A DNA stretch of 64,000 bases from a bacterium ADurb.Bin243 (GTDB taxonomy: Bacteria; Muiribacteriota; UBA9980), in contig MWBZ01000010.1 in assembly GCA_002069765.1 (NCBI GenBank), positions 1-64,000 of the forward strand, written 5' to 3'. Every line of letters begins with the position of its first letter. The first letter of the stretch is position 1. Of this stretch, positions 33,819 to 42,911 are shown one piece after another. The notes beneath the pieces are model-generated. The model worked only from the letters and a program-made list of their open reading frames with translations, was not told the DNA's origin and did not search any database. Made by a program: the position numbers and the translations under genes.

Positions 33819-35314
33819 TGGTTATGGAGGAAAGAAATTCACAGGTAGCGGTTTTTTTCGATTACGACAATCAGAAGGTCGATCCGCGGATAATATTCGA
33901 TTATTCGGATAATTTCGGCTGGGTCGTCAAAAAGAGGGCTTACGGCGACTGGGTGCGCGACGCGCTTTACAGGCCGGAGATGGCTTCATATTCGGTAGAG
34001 CTTATAGACCGGCCAAGGTTCAATTTAAGCGACAAGCAGGGCAACGACATAACGATAACGGTCGACGCCATGGAAGTGGTTTTCACCAGGCCGAACATAA
34101 ACATATTCGTTTTCGTGACCGGCGACGCCGACTTTATACCGCTGGTGTTAAAGCTGAAAGAGTACGGCAAGTTCGTCGTTATAATAGCGTCTAAAAACAA
34201 CACGTCTCTTCTTCTGGCCAAAGTATGCGACCGGTTCACCTTTTATGAAAATCTGGTTAAGAGCGAGGAACCGCCTCCGCTCGATCATCGCGATTATTAT
34301 ATGCTGCTGGCCAGAAAAGCTTACGGCGTGATTAAAAACCGCGGGATCAAGCCCACCATGGACAACATGATGGCTACCATAAAGCATTTCGACCCTTCTT
34401 TCAAATTGGAAAAAAGCGATTTCAAAAATGCCGACGCGCTTATCCGCGCGATAGAAACCACCTGGAACCAGACTGAAATAGGCGTTCGTCCGGCGGGGGC
34501 CGAATTCAGCGCGGGCGAAGAGCACAAGGCCGCCGACGGCGATAACGATATTCTTAAAAATGACGCCAGGACCGATTCTTTAAATTTAGGCATAAATTTC
34601 AAGCAAGCGAATTTTATAAACTTTTTCATTCAGCTGTTCGAAAAGCATGAACTGGCGGATAAAGCGGCCAGGCTCGACAGGGTCAAAAGGCTTTTCGACA
34701 AAAGCTATCCTTCGATTAAATTTGAAAAGTACGACATCAAGGATTTCAGGCACGCTATAGATCTGGCCTGTGAATCGCGTAAATTCGTCCTTTCGGGAAA
34801 TATGTTTTCGTACTCCAAGCGTTATCAGATAGAGCGCGGCCTGAAAAGGATGGGCATTTACATCAACCCGTCCATGAAGCAGGCCGTGGTTAAGAGTTTT
34901 ATGGATGTATATTCCAGCTTCGGCGATAACAATAAGAGAACGCTTAATTTTCTGGCGCGCGAGGTCTATCACCGCAACAAGAATACGTTCAGCAAGAGCG
35001 CTATTTCAAATATATTCACCGCCCTGAAATTCACCGGAGTTTTCGAAGGCATGGATTCGTCGTCGTATATCACGTATTCTCAGCCCATGCGCATTAACTG
35101 TCCGATAGCCGATATCAGGGAAAAGCTCGACATATTATATTTAAAAAGGATAGTTAAAATAACGAACGTGGGAACCCAGGACCTGCCGCTGGTAAGCGAA
35201 TATATATTCGGCGTCAATAATAAAGTCGAGCAGCTCACTAAAATGCTTGACGCTCTCATTGAAATGAAAGAAATAGTAAAAGAAAATGACGAGTACGTGT
35301 ATAAGGCGGAGTAA
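33818..35314 (+). CDS. NYN-domain nuclease with OST-HTH/LOTUS-type domains
   Basis: A 498-residue protein. Residues 1-145 are a NYN (PIN-like) nuclease domain with acidic residues in FFDYDN, ITVDAMEV and TGDADFIPL, the pattern that binds the catalytic metal in the LabA/MARF1 class. Then follow at least two winged OST-HTH-type segments (about 155-215 and 265-335) and a further winged-helix-like region to about 445. The architecture, a NYN nuclease joined to OST-HTH RNA-binding modules, is known and points to RNA cleavage or silencing. It starts one base inside the porin gene stop; an ATG six bases later is an alternative. IspD follows 38 bases downstream. Confidence 0.82.
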   Translation: MVMEERNSQVAVFFDYDNQKVDPRIIFDYSDNFGWVVKKRAYGDWVRDALYRPEMASYSVELIDRPRFNLSDKQGNDITITVDAMEVVFTRPNINIFVFVTGDADFIPLVLKLKEYGKFVVIIASKNNTSLLLAKVCDRFTFYENLVKSEEPPPLDHRDYYMLLARKAYGVIKNRGIKPTMDNMMATIKHFDPSFKLEKSDFKNADALIRAIETTWNQTEIGVRPAGAEFSAGEEHKAADGDNDILKNDARTDSLNLGINFKQANFINFFIQLFEKHELADKAARLDRVKRLFDKSYPSIKFEKYDIKDFRHAIDLACESRKFVLSGNMFSYSKRYQIERGLKRMGIYINPSMKQAVVKSFMDVYSSFGDNNKRTLNFLAREVYHRNKNTFSKSAISNIFTALKFTGVFEGMDSSSYITYSQPMRINCPIADIREKLDILYLKRIVKITNVGTQDLPLVSEYIFGVNNKVEQLTKMLDALIEMKEIVKENDEYVYKAE

Positions 35315-35352
35315 GCGGCCGGATTTTTCGGGGCCGTCCGGAGGATGGCGTT

Positions 35353-36144
35353 ATGTTTTGTTACCGCGGTTGTGAACATGAAATATATCTTCTGATCGCG
35401 GCGGCCGGAAGTTCTTCGAGAATGGGGGCGGCCGCGGGCGGCGCGAATAAGGTTTATGCCGATCTGAACGGCGCGCCGGTTCTTTTTCACTCGCTCGACA
35501 AATTCGACCGCATGTCTTTTATAGACGCGGCGGTAGCGGTAATAGCGCAGCGCGACGAAGCGGCGTTCGATTCCATGATGAAAAGCGCGCCTGAATATTT
35601 AGTAAGGGCGCGCGGCGCGAAGCCGTTAAATATGCCGGTGCATAAAACCCCGGGCGGCATGGTTCGTTCCGAGTCGGTGCTGAACGGCCTTTTAAAAATA
35701 TCGTCTTTAGTCCGAAATCCGGTTAACGCGGCGGTGGTAATACACGACGGGGCGCGCCCGAATTTTTCCGAAGCGGCGTTTAAGGCGGCGGCGGAAGCTT
35801 ACTTCGAAGCTTTTGCGGGCGGCGGCCGCTATGCGGGGCTGGTAATGGCGTCGCCTTCGTACGACACGCTGTGCAGGGTGGATGCCGCGGGCTTTATCAA
35901 AGGCTATGAGGACCGCGATAAAATATATAAAGTGGTCACGCCGCAGATCTTTAACTTAAAAATATTGCTGGAATGTTTCGACAGGCATTTAAAAACGGCC
36001 GGTTCCGCGCCCGCGGCTTTTACCGACGAATCTTCTCTGGCCGTTCATTTCGGTTATGAAGTGAAAATATTTAAAAGTCCGTCTGATAATCTTAAAATTA
36101 CTACCGTAGAAGACCTAGAGTACCTCAAAGCAGTCATTAAATAG
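35353..36144 (+). CDS. ispD: 2-C-methyl-D-erythritol 4-phosphate cytidylyltransferase
   Basis: A 263-residue nucleotidyltransferase with LLIAAAGSSSRMG (CTP-binding loop), VIHDGARPNFS and TDESSLAVHFGYEVKIF, all IspD signatures. It joins CTP to MEP in the third step of the non-mevalonate isoprenoid pathway. The first loop carries a small Ala/Gly insertion (AAAGGAN) before the conserved Lys, compared with the usual RMG...KQ spacing. An 11-residue N-terminal lead with two Cys precedes the fold. GGAGGATG lies before the ATG. It starts the block ispD-ispE-dxr-ispF. Confidence 0.9.
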   Translation: MFCYRGCEHEIYLLIAAAGSSSRMGAAAGGANKVYADLNGAPVLFHSLDKFDRMSFIDAAVAVIAQRDEAAFDSMMKSAPEYLVRARGAKPLNMPVHKTPGGMVRSESVLNGLLKISSLVRNPVNAAVVIHDGARPNFSEAAFKAAAEAYFEAFAGGGRYAGLVMASPSYDTLCRVDAAGFIKGYEDRDKIYKVVTPQIFNLKILLECFDRHLKTAGSAPAAFTDESSLAVHFGYEVKIFKSPSDNLKITTVEDLEYLKAVIK

Positions 36145-36165
36145 AAAAGTGGTGTTTTTATAACG

Positions 36166-37272
36166 ATGGAAGCGAATATAATTTACAATAAGCCTCTTAA
36201 GGTAAATTCATACGCTAAGATAAACCTTTTTCTCGACGTAATAAAAAAAATGCCGGACCCGCAGGGATATCACGAGATAATTACTTTGTTTTCATCTATA
36301 GATCTTTGCGATTACGTCCATTTTTACGTTTCCAAAATCGAGCATACTGCTGATTATGTGGCAAAGATATTCAAGCTGCCTTATAAAAAAACGGCCAGCG
36401 GCTCGATATTTTTAGCTTCTGAAAATATAAAGCTGATAATAGTTTCCGAAGACGACACCGAAAAATGTTTTAGCGTTCCGTGCGACAGCCTGAATACGGT
36501 GGCGATAGCGGTCAAAAAGCTATTTTCCCACGTGCCGTTCAAAAAGCTGGCTGAAACGGCTTATATTTACGTATTATTCGATAAAAAAGTTCCGACCGGG
36601 GCCGGGCTGGGCGGCGGGTCATCTAACGCGGCGGCGACGCTCAAGGCGCTGAATTATCTGTTTGACTTCAATTATTCCCAGGAGCTTTTGATGGCGATAG
36701 CGGGGCGCGTGGGCGCCGACGTGGCGTTCGGGTTAAAAGGCGGCGCCATACTGGCCGAAGGCATAGGCGAAAAATTCACCGCTTTTTACGATTTCAATCC
36801 GTGGCCGCTGGTGTTAGTCTATCCTAATTTTGAAGTTTCGTCTCGCGACGCGTATAACAACGTAAAGAATTTCGTGAAATACGACCTTTCGTCGGTCAAA
36901 GGCGAGGAAGAAGCAAGGATAAGGGCCGTAGCGGTGGCGCGCGCCGAAAAGATAGCCTCGCTGATGGGCGATGGGGGTTTCGCCGAAATAGGCCCCAATC
37001 TATATAACAAGCTCGAAGAGCCTGTTTTCGCAAGAAAACACCAGATCCGCGACTTGAAGGAAGCGTTATATTTAATGGGCTATAAAAACGTAATGATGAC
37101 CGGTTCGGGGTCTTCGATGTACGTGCTTTTTGATCCGCGCGAAACTCCTGAAGCGTTGAACGCGCATTTCGAAAAGATACAATCGGAGATGCACAGAAAA
37201 TATTCGAAAACTTATAAAGTCATACTCACTAAAACGCGAAGGGCGGTCCCGTGGGAAAAAATATTGTCATAA
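36166..37272 (+). CDS. ispE: 4-diphosphocytidyl-2-C-methyl-D-erythritol kinase, long form
   Basis: A GHMP kinase of 368 residues. YAKINLFLDV near the N-terminus and the ATP-binding loop PTGAGLGGGSSNAAATLKAL (about 145-164) identify IspE, which phosphorylates CDP-ME. Typical IspE has about 290 residues; the excess lies partly in an insertion of some 45 residues after the first strand (about residues 60-110) and partly in a C-terminal extension. MTGSGSSMYVLF is motif 3. The 3' end overlaps dxr by 22 bases. The ribosome binding site is weak, so coupling to ispD is likely. Confidence 0.9.
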   Translation: MEANIIYNKPLKVNSYAKINLFLDVIKKMPDPQGYHEIITLFSSIDLCDYVHFYVSKIEHTADYVAKIFKLPYKKTASGSIFLASENIKLIIVSEDDTEKCFSVPCDSLNTVAIAVKKLFSHVPFKKLAETAYIYVLFDKKVPTGAGLGGGSSNAAATLKALNYLFDFNYSQELLMAIAGRVGADVAFGLKGGAILAEGIGEKFTAFYDFNPWPLVLVYPNFEVSSRDAYNNVKNFVKYDLSSVKGEEEARIRAVAVARAEKIASLMGDGGFAEIGPNLYNKLEEPVFARKHQIRDLKEALYLMGYKNVMMTGSGSSMYVLFDPRETPEALNAHFEKIQSEMHRKYSKTYKVILTKTRRAVPWEKILS

Positions 37273-38429
37273 TAGGTTCTACCGGCTCTATCGGCGTTTC
37301 CACGCTCGAGGTGATATCTAATAATCCGGGCGAATATAATGTTTTAGGATTAAGCTGCAATTCCAACACCGATCTTCTGTTAAAGCAGATCAAAAGGTTC
37401 AACCCGCGGTTTGTATCGGTATATTCGCCCGGGGCGAAGGACGAGCTGGAGCATAAATTAAAAAAAACGAAATCGAGCGTCCGGGTTTATGAGGGCGAAG
37501 AAGGCAATATCGCGGCGGCGTCGGATAAGGGCGCGGACGCCGTGGTGGTTTCGGTGGTGGGCGGAATCGGCTTGCTGCCGACTCTCGCGGCGATCGAGAA
37601 GAAAAAGAAAGTATGCCTGGCGAACAAAGAAACTTTAGTGTGCGCGGGCGATATAGTCATGGGCGAAGCCGCGCGCAAGAAGGTCCGTATAATTCCGATA
37701 GATTCGGAGCACAGCGCGATTTTTCAACTGCTCGAAGGCGTGAAGCGCGCGGAGGTGAAGCGCGTAATAATAACGGCCTCAGGCGGCCCTTTCAGGGGTT
37801 TCAGCGCGGCCGCGCTTGAAAAAGTGACGCCGGAACAGGCGCTCAAGCATCCGAACTGGAGCATGGGCGCGAAAATAACGGTGGATTCGGCGACGCTTAT
37901 GAATAAAGGGCTCGAGGTAATAGAGGCCATGAAGCTTTTCGGTCTCGAGCTCGATAAAATAAGCGTGGTGGTGCATCCGCAGTCTATAATACACTCGATG
38001 ATAGAAATGAACGACGGCTCGATATTAGCACAGATGGGTTATCCCGATATGCGCATTCCGATAAGCTACGCGCTTTCTTATCCTGAACGGCTTGCTGTGG
38101 ATTATATAAAGCCTTTCGATTTTGTGAAGGCCGGCCGTTTGAGTTTCGAAGAGCCGGACGTTAAAAAATTTCCATGCCTGGCGTTAGCGTACGATGCGGC
38201 GCGCAGGGGCGGGACGATGCCGGCGGTTTTAAACGCGGCAAACGAATCGGCAGTGCGGGATTTTTTAGCGGGCCGCATAAAATTCACGGACATACCGAAA
38301 TTTATAAAAAAGGCCATGGATAATCATTTAAAGGAATTCGTGGCGGCTCCTTCGCTCGAAGATATTCTTGCGGCGGATGCGCGTGCGAGGGCTTTTTCCC
38401 CGAAAACTTCCGGAAGAAAGGGCGTCTGA
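37251..38429 (+). CDS. dxr: 1-deoxy-D-xylulose 5-phosphate reductoisomerase
   Basis: A 392-residue protein starting at GTG 37251 inside the end of ispE. NADPH loop IIGSTGSIGVSTLEVI, NKETLVCAG, IDSEHSAIFQLL with the metal-binding Asp and Glu, and HPQSIIHSMIE with the catalytic-site His are all intact. It reduces and rearranges DXP to MEP, the committed step of the pathway and the known target of fosmidomycin. Length is normal. The four MEP-pathway genes here cover conversion of DXP to the cyclic diphosphate. dxs, ispG and ispH are not in the window. Confidence 0.95.
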   Translation: MGKNIVIIGSTGSIGVSTLEVISNNPGEYNVLGLSCNSNTDLLLKQIKRFNPRFVSVYSPGAKDELEHKLKKTKSSVRVYEGEEGNIAAASDKGADAVVVSVVGGIGLLPTLAAIEKKKKVCLANKETLVCAGDIVMGEAARKKVRIIPIDSEHSAIFQLLEGVKRAEVKRVIITASGGPFRGFSAAALEKVTPEQALKHPNWSMGAKITVDSATLMNKGLEVIEAMKLFGLELDKISVVVHPQSIIHSMIEMNDGSILAQMGYPDMRIPISYALSYPERLAVDYIKPFDFVKAGRLSFEEPDVKKFPCLALAYDAARRGGTMPAVLNAANESAVRDFLAGRIKFTDIPKFIKKAMDNHLKEFVAAPSLEDILAADARARAFSPKTSGRKGV

Positions 38430-38484
38430 GCATATTTAATGAATCGGTATTAAGTAATTAAATATATAAAGATTTTGAGGCAAG

Positions 38485-38982
38485 ATGAATATTTTGAATT
38501 TAAGGACCGGGATAGGTTACGATACGCATAAAATAAAAGCCGGGCGTCCGCTGGTGCTTTGCGGCGTGAGGGTGCCGTCCGATTTCGGCCTGGAAGGCCA
38601 TTCCGACGCCGACGTTATGATACACGCGCTGATGGACGCGTTACTGGGCGCGGCGGGCCTTTTCGATATCGGATATTATTTCCCGAACACGGATAACAAC
38701 TTTAAAAATATATCCAGCATGAAGCTTCTCGAAAAAGTGAAAGGGCTTCTTGCCGATAAAAATTATATTATAATCAACGTGGATATGGTATTGATTTCTG
38801 AAAAGCCGAAAATTTCTCCTCACGTTTCGGCGATGAAGGAAAATATTTCCCGCGCGCTTCAAATCGACGAATCCGCCGTCGGGGTCAAAGCCACCACGAA
38901 CGAAAAGATGGGGCATCTCGGGCGCGCCGAAGGCATGGCGGCGTACGCGTCCGCGCTTATTTATAAAGGCAGTTCGAAATAA
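38485..38982 (+). CDS. ispF: 2-C-methyl-D-erythritol 2,4-cyclodiphosphate synthase
   Basis: A 165-residue trimeric zinc enzyme. GIGYDTHKI provides the Asp/His zinc ligands and LEGHSDADVMIHALMDALLGA the third His plus the substrate loop. KATTNEKMGHLGRAEG is the C-terminal signature. It cyclises CDP-ME-2-phosphate to MEcPP. GAGGCAAG precedes the ATG and the gap to dxr is 55 bases. Its 3' end overlaps the convergent kinase pseudogene by 22 bases. Confidence 0.95.
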   Translation: MNILNLRTGIGYDTHKIKAGRPLVLCGVRVPSDFGLEGHSDADVMIHALMDALLGAAGLFDIGYYFPNTDNNFKNISSMKLLEKVKGLLADKNYIIINVDMVLISEKPKISPHVSAMKENISRALQIDESAVGVKATTNEKMGHLGRAEGMAAYASALIYKGSSK

Positions 38983-40108
38983 AAATTAGATCCTTTTTTC
39001 ACTTCGCTTGTCACCGATATTTTTCCGTTATGACCTTCGATGATTCTTTTTGAAATGGCGAGGCCGAGTCCAGTGCTTTTTTCGCCGCCAGTAGACTGCA
39101 CGCTCGATTTGTTGAATTCCACGAATATGTTTTCGAGTTCTTCCGCGGGTATTCCCTGGCCCTCGTCTATGATTTCGGTGAGTATTTTTCCTTCATGCGG
39201 CGAGCTTACTTTCACCGTGATCCTGGTTTCGGGATAAGAATATTTAATAGCGTTTCCTATTAGATTATTTAAAACCTGCTCCAGCTTGTATTTATCAAAT
39301 TTTATTACTTTTAGTTCCGCGGCGTATTCGAGCCCGACGGAAATTTTTTTCTTTTCGGCGATGACCAGGTTCAATTTTATATTATGTTCTAAAAACGCTT
39401 TATAGTCGTGTTCTTTTATTTTGAGATCGAGGTTTCCGGCCTCGATTTTTGAAAGGTCGAGTATGTCGGAAAGAAGCGTGAGCATGAATTTGCTGGCGTT
39501 GTTGATTTCCATCACGAAGTCCGCGTACTGGCTTTTCGTGTCGCTTAAATCTTCGAGTATGAAGCTCTTGAGTACATATTGACGACGCTTATGGGGTTTC
39601 TAAGATCGTGCGCGGCCATTCCGAGCAGCTTGTTTTTCTGTTCGTTCAATTCTTCGAATTTAATTTTTTGCGTTTCGATTTCGGTTATGTCGTCAACTAT
39701 AACAAGCACCATGGTGGAGCCGTTCCAGTCAATATATTTTGTCGTGTATCTAAGATGCTTGAGTGTTTTAACGCCGTCGATATAAAACTCTCTTATAAGT
39801 TTTTCTCGGTAGGCCGGTACTTTTTTAGTGAGCGCAGTAATAAGGGATTTTCTGAGGGAGCATACGGTGCAGTACGAAGTGTCGCCGCACTGCTTGTTTT
39901 CGGTGATGGCGTAATAGCAGCCGATGGCGTTTCCGCATCTTTTAATGAGCGTTTCGGCCTCGCTGGCGTTAAAAAGGGCCTTGAACGAATCGTTAAAGCT
40001 GCGCACTTCCATGTTATTGTCAACGATAAAAATGGCGGAGGTGATATTATCTATAAGCGTATTTAAAAATGCCGTAGATTCTTTTAAATTATTTAATTCA
40101 ATATTCAT
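38961..40108 (-). pseudogene. PAS-histidine kinase interrupted by a one-base frameshift
   Basis: Two minus-strand frames fit together as one kinase. The first (39545-40108) has a PAS domain with a Cys cluster (RCGNAIGC, CGDTSYCTVC) and reaches the HisKA box MAAHDLRNPIS, then shifts near 39568 and stops. The other frame continues in register (SFILEDLSDTKSQYADFV then MEINNASKFML) to HATPase N, G1 (DEGQGIP) and G2 (GLGLAISKRI) boxes and stops at 38961. Inserting one base at the break restores NMYS-K-SFILED. It is either a recent inactivating deletion or a sequencing error. No response regulator is adjacent. Confidence 0.85.
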
Positions 40109-40169
40109 TATATTGGTCCTGTATATTCAAAATTTAAAATATTATTTTATGGCCGTGTTTCATGCCGGA

Positions 40170-42128
40170 TTATTTCAACTGTCTGTCGTTGTCTTTTCGT
40201 GCCGTAACGCCGGTCCTGTCGAAAAATTCGAGTATGGCCACGGCGTATTTTCGGGAAAGAGCGGTTTTATCCTTGAAATCGATAACGGTGAATGAAGGCT
40301 TTTGAGCGAGGATTTCTTTTATAGCCGCGATATATTTTTCGGACTGCGTAGAGGTTATATAATAATTTTCGAATATTTTGCGTATTATTTTTTCGCTCTC
40401 TAAAAATTTGACCACTTTATTGAAAAGTTCGATCTGGTTTTTAGCGACGCCGGCTTTTGCGTCGTCTAAGGTTTTCGGCGTAAGCGGTTCGGAATCGAAA
40501 AGTTTGAGGATTTTGCGTTTAATAATTTCGGAGTCTTTATCGAGCGCTCCGGCCGTGTCGGATTTTTCGCGGGTCGCGGGGGTTATGGAACCGTCGGCGC
40601 TTTTAAGCCTGCCGTCGGAAATAAGAGCGTCTATCGCGTATGAATAAAAGGCCGTATCGGCTTCTTTCGGATTAGCGACGCATAATCCGATCAGTTCTGC
40701 CCTTGAAACAGCCGAAACTAAAGAATTTGAATTTAAGTGCGCGGCGAGCGCGTTTAATATTTTGCCGGTAGTTTGGCCGAAGGCTTTTTCGCCGGTCAGA
40801 AACCTTTCTTTTATTACGCGGTATTTATCGTCTCCGGCTTCGGCCGTGACCGTATCGGCTATTTTTGCCTTCAGCGTTTTAAAAGCGGCGCAGGCGGCCG
40901 CTACTTCCATATAGCCGAGACGACTCATATGGTCATTGAAAAGAAGTTTTGGAAAAGCCGGAGCGGGTTCGCCCTTATTTTGGGAGAAAATCGAAACGCC
41001 GTTAAGAACGGCCTTTTTATTTTTGACGAACTCCGTCGAGCAGTTTAAAATTATTCCGCCGCCGATGGTTTCTTCGTCTGTATGAGTTCTTATTATGAAA
41101 GGCTTGAATATAAGCGCGAAATCGGGCTCGCTCAAAATTATCTGAGCGAAGCAGTCTTTTCCGGCTTCGAGAACGGCGGTATCGAGGAGCCTGAGTTTGG
41201 CGGCGTAGCAGGCCGAATAGAAATAAAATTTAATTCGAGTCCCGCTTTTAACGGGGTGCCTGAGATTTTTGACCGCCGTAAGCTTTACGGTAAGGACTTT
41301 ATATAATGAAGCTATTTCGGGAGAAACGAGAAAAGAGCCGCGTTTTATTTCGGCGTCGCGCGTCCTGGTTATATTAAGCGCGGCGCGGGAGTTGCCGCCT
41401 ATTTCGGAGAGTTTTCTGGAATGCGACTCTATGGCGCGTATTTTACATTCGCCGTCCGGCATTATCGAAACCGTTTGGTCTATTTTCAAACGGCCTTCTA
41501 TAATGGTGCCCGTAAGTATCTGGCCGAACCCGGGTTTTTCAAAAACCCTGTCCACGGGATAAAGAACGGTTTTGAGGCTTTCGTCGGCGTTGCCGGCGGC
41601 GGGCCGATTGATGGCGGTAATTTCCTCTTTGATGGCCGCGATTAATTTTTCGGCTCCGGTTTTTGTGTTCGACGAGAATTCTATTATTTTCGAATTTTCG
41701 AATTTTGTGCCTTTTAAAAAGTCTTCGATTTCCATCTTGCGGTATTCTATATCGTAGCCGGCGGCGAGGTCGGCTTTATTTAAGACTACGACGATCTTTG
41801 AAACGCCGCAGTGGGTAAGGATATCGAAATGCTCGACGGTTTGCGGCATGATTCCTTCGTTTGTGGCGATAACGAGCAGGGCGAGGCGGGCGCCGAAAAT
41901 TCCGGCGAGCATATTGTGGACGAAATCTTCGTGGCCGGGAACGTCGATTATAGACACCGGTCCCACGCCTTCGATCTGTATGTGGGCGAACCCTATATCG
42001 ATAGTGATTTCGCGCTCTATCTCCTCGCGGTAGCGCGCCGTGGTTATGCCCGTGAGGGCTTTTATAACGCTCGATTTCCCGTGATCGACATGGCCTGCCA
42101 TGCCTATAACGAATCCCACTTCAACCAC
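40170..42128 (-). CDS. selB: Selenocysteine-specific elongation factor SelB
   Basis: A 652-residue translational GTPase: G1 GHVDHGKSS (about 12-20), G3 DVPGHEDF and G4 NKAD. The sequence has EF-Tu-like domains 2 and 3, then an extended C-terminal region of winged helices (ending EFFDRTGVTARK) that binds the SECIS hairpin. It delivers Sec-tRNA to in-frame UGA codons, so this organism uses selenocysteine. The reading frame begins at GTG 42128; a GTG at 42119 is also possible. It follows the TauE/DsbD-like gene by 10 bases. selA, selC and selD are not in the window, and I found no obvious UGA-containing selenoprotein here. Confidence 0.93.
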   Translation of the reverse strand: MVEVGFVIGMAGHVDHGKSSVIKALTGITTARYREEIEREITIDIGFAHIQIEGVGPVSIIDVPGHEDFVHNMLAGIFGARLALLVIATNEGIMPQTVEHFDILTHCGVSKIVVVLNKADLAAGYDIEYRKMEIEDFLKGTKFENSKIIEFSSNTKTGAEKLIAAIKEEITAINRPAAGNADESLKTVLYPVDRVFEKPGFGQILTGTIIEGRLKIDQTVSIMPDGECKIRAIESHSRKLSEIGGNSRAALNITRTRDAEIKRGSFLVSPEIASLYKVLTVKLTAVKNLRHPVKSGTRIKFYFYSACYAAKLRLLDTAVLEAGKDCFAQIILSEPDFALIFKPFIIRTHTDEETIGGGIILNCSTEFVKNKKAVLNGVSIFSQNKGEPAPAFPKLLFNDHMSRLGYMEVAAACAAFKTLKAKIADTVTAEAGDDKYRVIKERFLTGEKAFGQTTGKILNALAAHLNSNSLVSAVSRAELIGLCVANPKEADTAFYSYAIDALISDGRLKSADGSITPATREKSDTAGALDKDSEIIKRKILKLFDSEPLTPKTLDDAKAGVAKNQIELFNKVVKFLESEKIIRKIFENYYITSTQSEKYIAAIKEILAQKPSFTVIDFKDKTALSRKYAVAILEFFDRTGVTARKDNDRQLK

Positions 42129-42138
42129 CCCGCGGTTA

Positions 42139-42795
42139 TTATTTCCACATTAAAGCCAGTCCGCCGACGGTCTTGAAAACGCCCTGGTAAAGGTAGTACG
42201 CGCCGATCACGACAGCGCAAACGCGGCCGATATTCACCGCGGTCTTTCCGCGGCAGGCGGCGCCGAGGAAGGGAACGATTATGAAATAAATCGAAGAGCC
42301 CGTGAAAAAGGCCACGTAAAAAAACAACGCGCTCATAAGGCCGTGCCTGTTGGCCGCTTCGAAAACGGCTATTAGAATGGGCGGGCATATATTGAAGGCG
42401 GTTAAAAATCCGAGGCCCAGAGCTGTTTTAGAAAAGTATCCGTTCAAAATTGAAGGCGCGTCGCCGGCATCGGCTCCGCAGCCGCAGGAGCCATTTTTAG
42501 ATTTTATAAGGGCGTGATGCAATAAAAATGCGGCCAGGACGAAAAAAGAAATGCCGCTTATGACGTTTTTGGTCACGGCGTTTTTAAATATTGCCTTGCT
42601 GATATACCAGGCGAAAGTGCCGACCGCCATATAGCCTGCAAAGCGGCCAAGCAAAAAATTGGCGCTTACTTTAAGCGACTCTAAAAAACCGTTTCCGCCG
42701 CTCAATACATAGGGCACTACAAGCGGCGTGCACGTGAACAGGCATACGGGGCTCAGGCTGAGGCCGAGCATAAAAGCTTTGACGAACGAATCCAT
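42139..42795 (-). CDS. TauE/SafE or DsbD/CcdA-like membrane protein
   Basis: A 218-residue protein with about six hydrophobic segments. The N-terminal segment has SPVCLFTCTPLVVPYVL and a second region has NICPPILIA. A cytosolic loop has SCGCGAD. The Cys pairs and Pro positions match the thiol-relay (DsbD/CcdA, UreH-type) superfamily, often annotated as sulfite exporter. It could pass reducing equivalents across the inner membrane. It is just upstream of selB on the same strand. A thiol or selenium-redox link to SelB is suggested only by adjacency. Confidence 0.75.
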   Translation of the reverse strand: MDSFVKAFMLGLSLSPVCLFTCTPLVVPYVLSGGNGFLESLKVSANFLLGRFAGYMAVGTFAWYISKAIFKNAVTKNVISGISFFVLAAFLLHHALIKSKNGSCGCGADAGDAPSILNGYFSKTALGLGFLTAFNICPPILIAVFEAANRHGLMSALFFYVAFFTGSSIYFIIVPFLGAACRGKTAVNIGRVCAVVIGAYYLYQGVFKTVGGLALMWK

Positions 42796-42911
42796 GACTT
42801 GATTATACCCCTAAAATTGTCAGGAATCAAGAATTTTAATAAAATTTGTAAATTATTATAGAGTTTCAGGTTTAACCGGCTTTTGCATAACCCGAAAAAG
42901 CGATTAAATCT

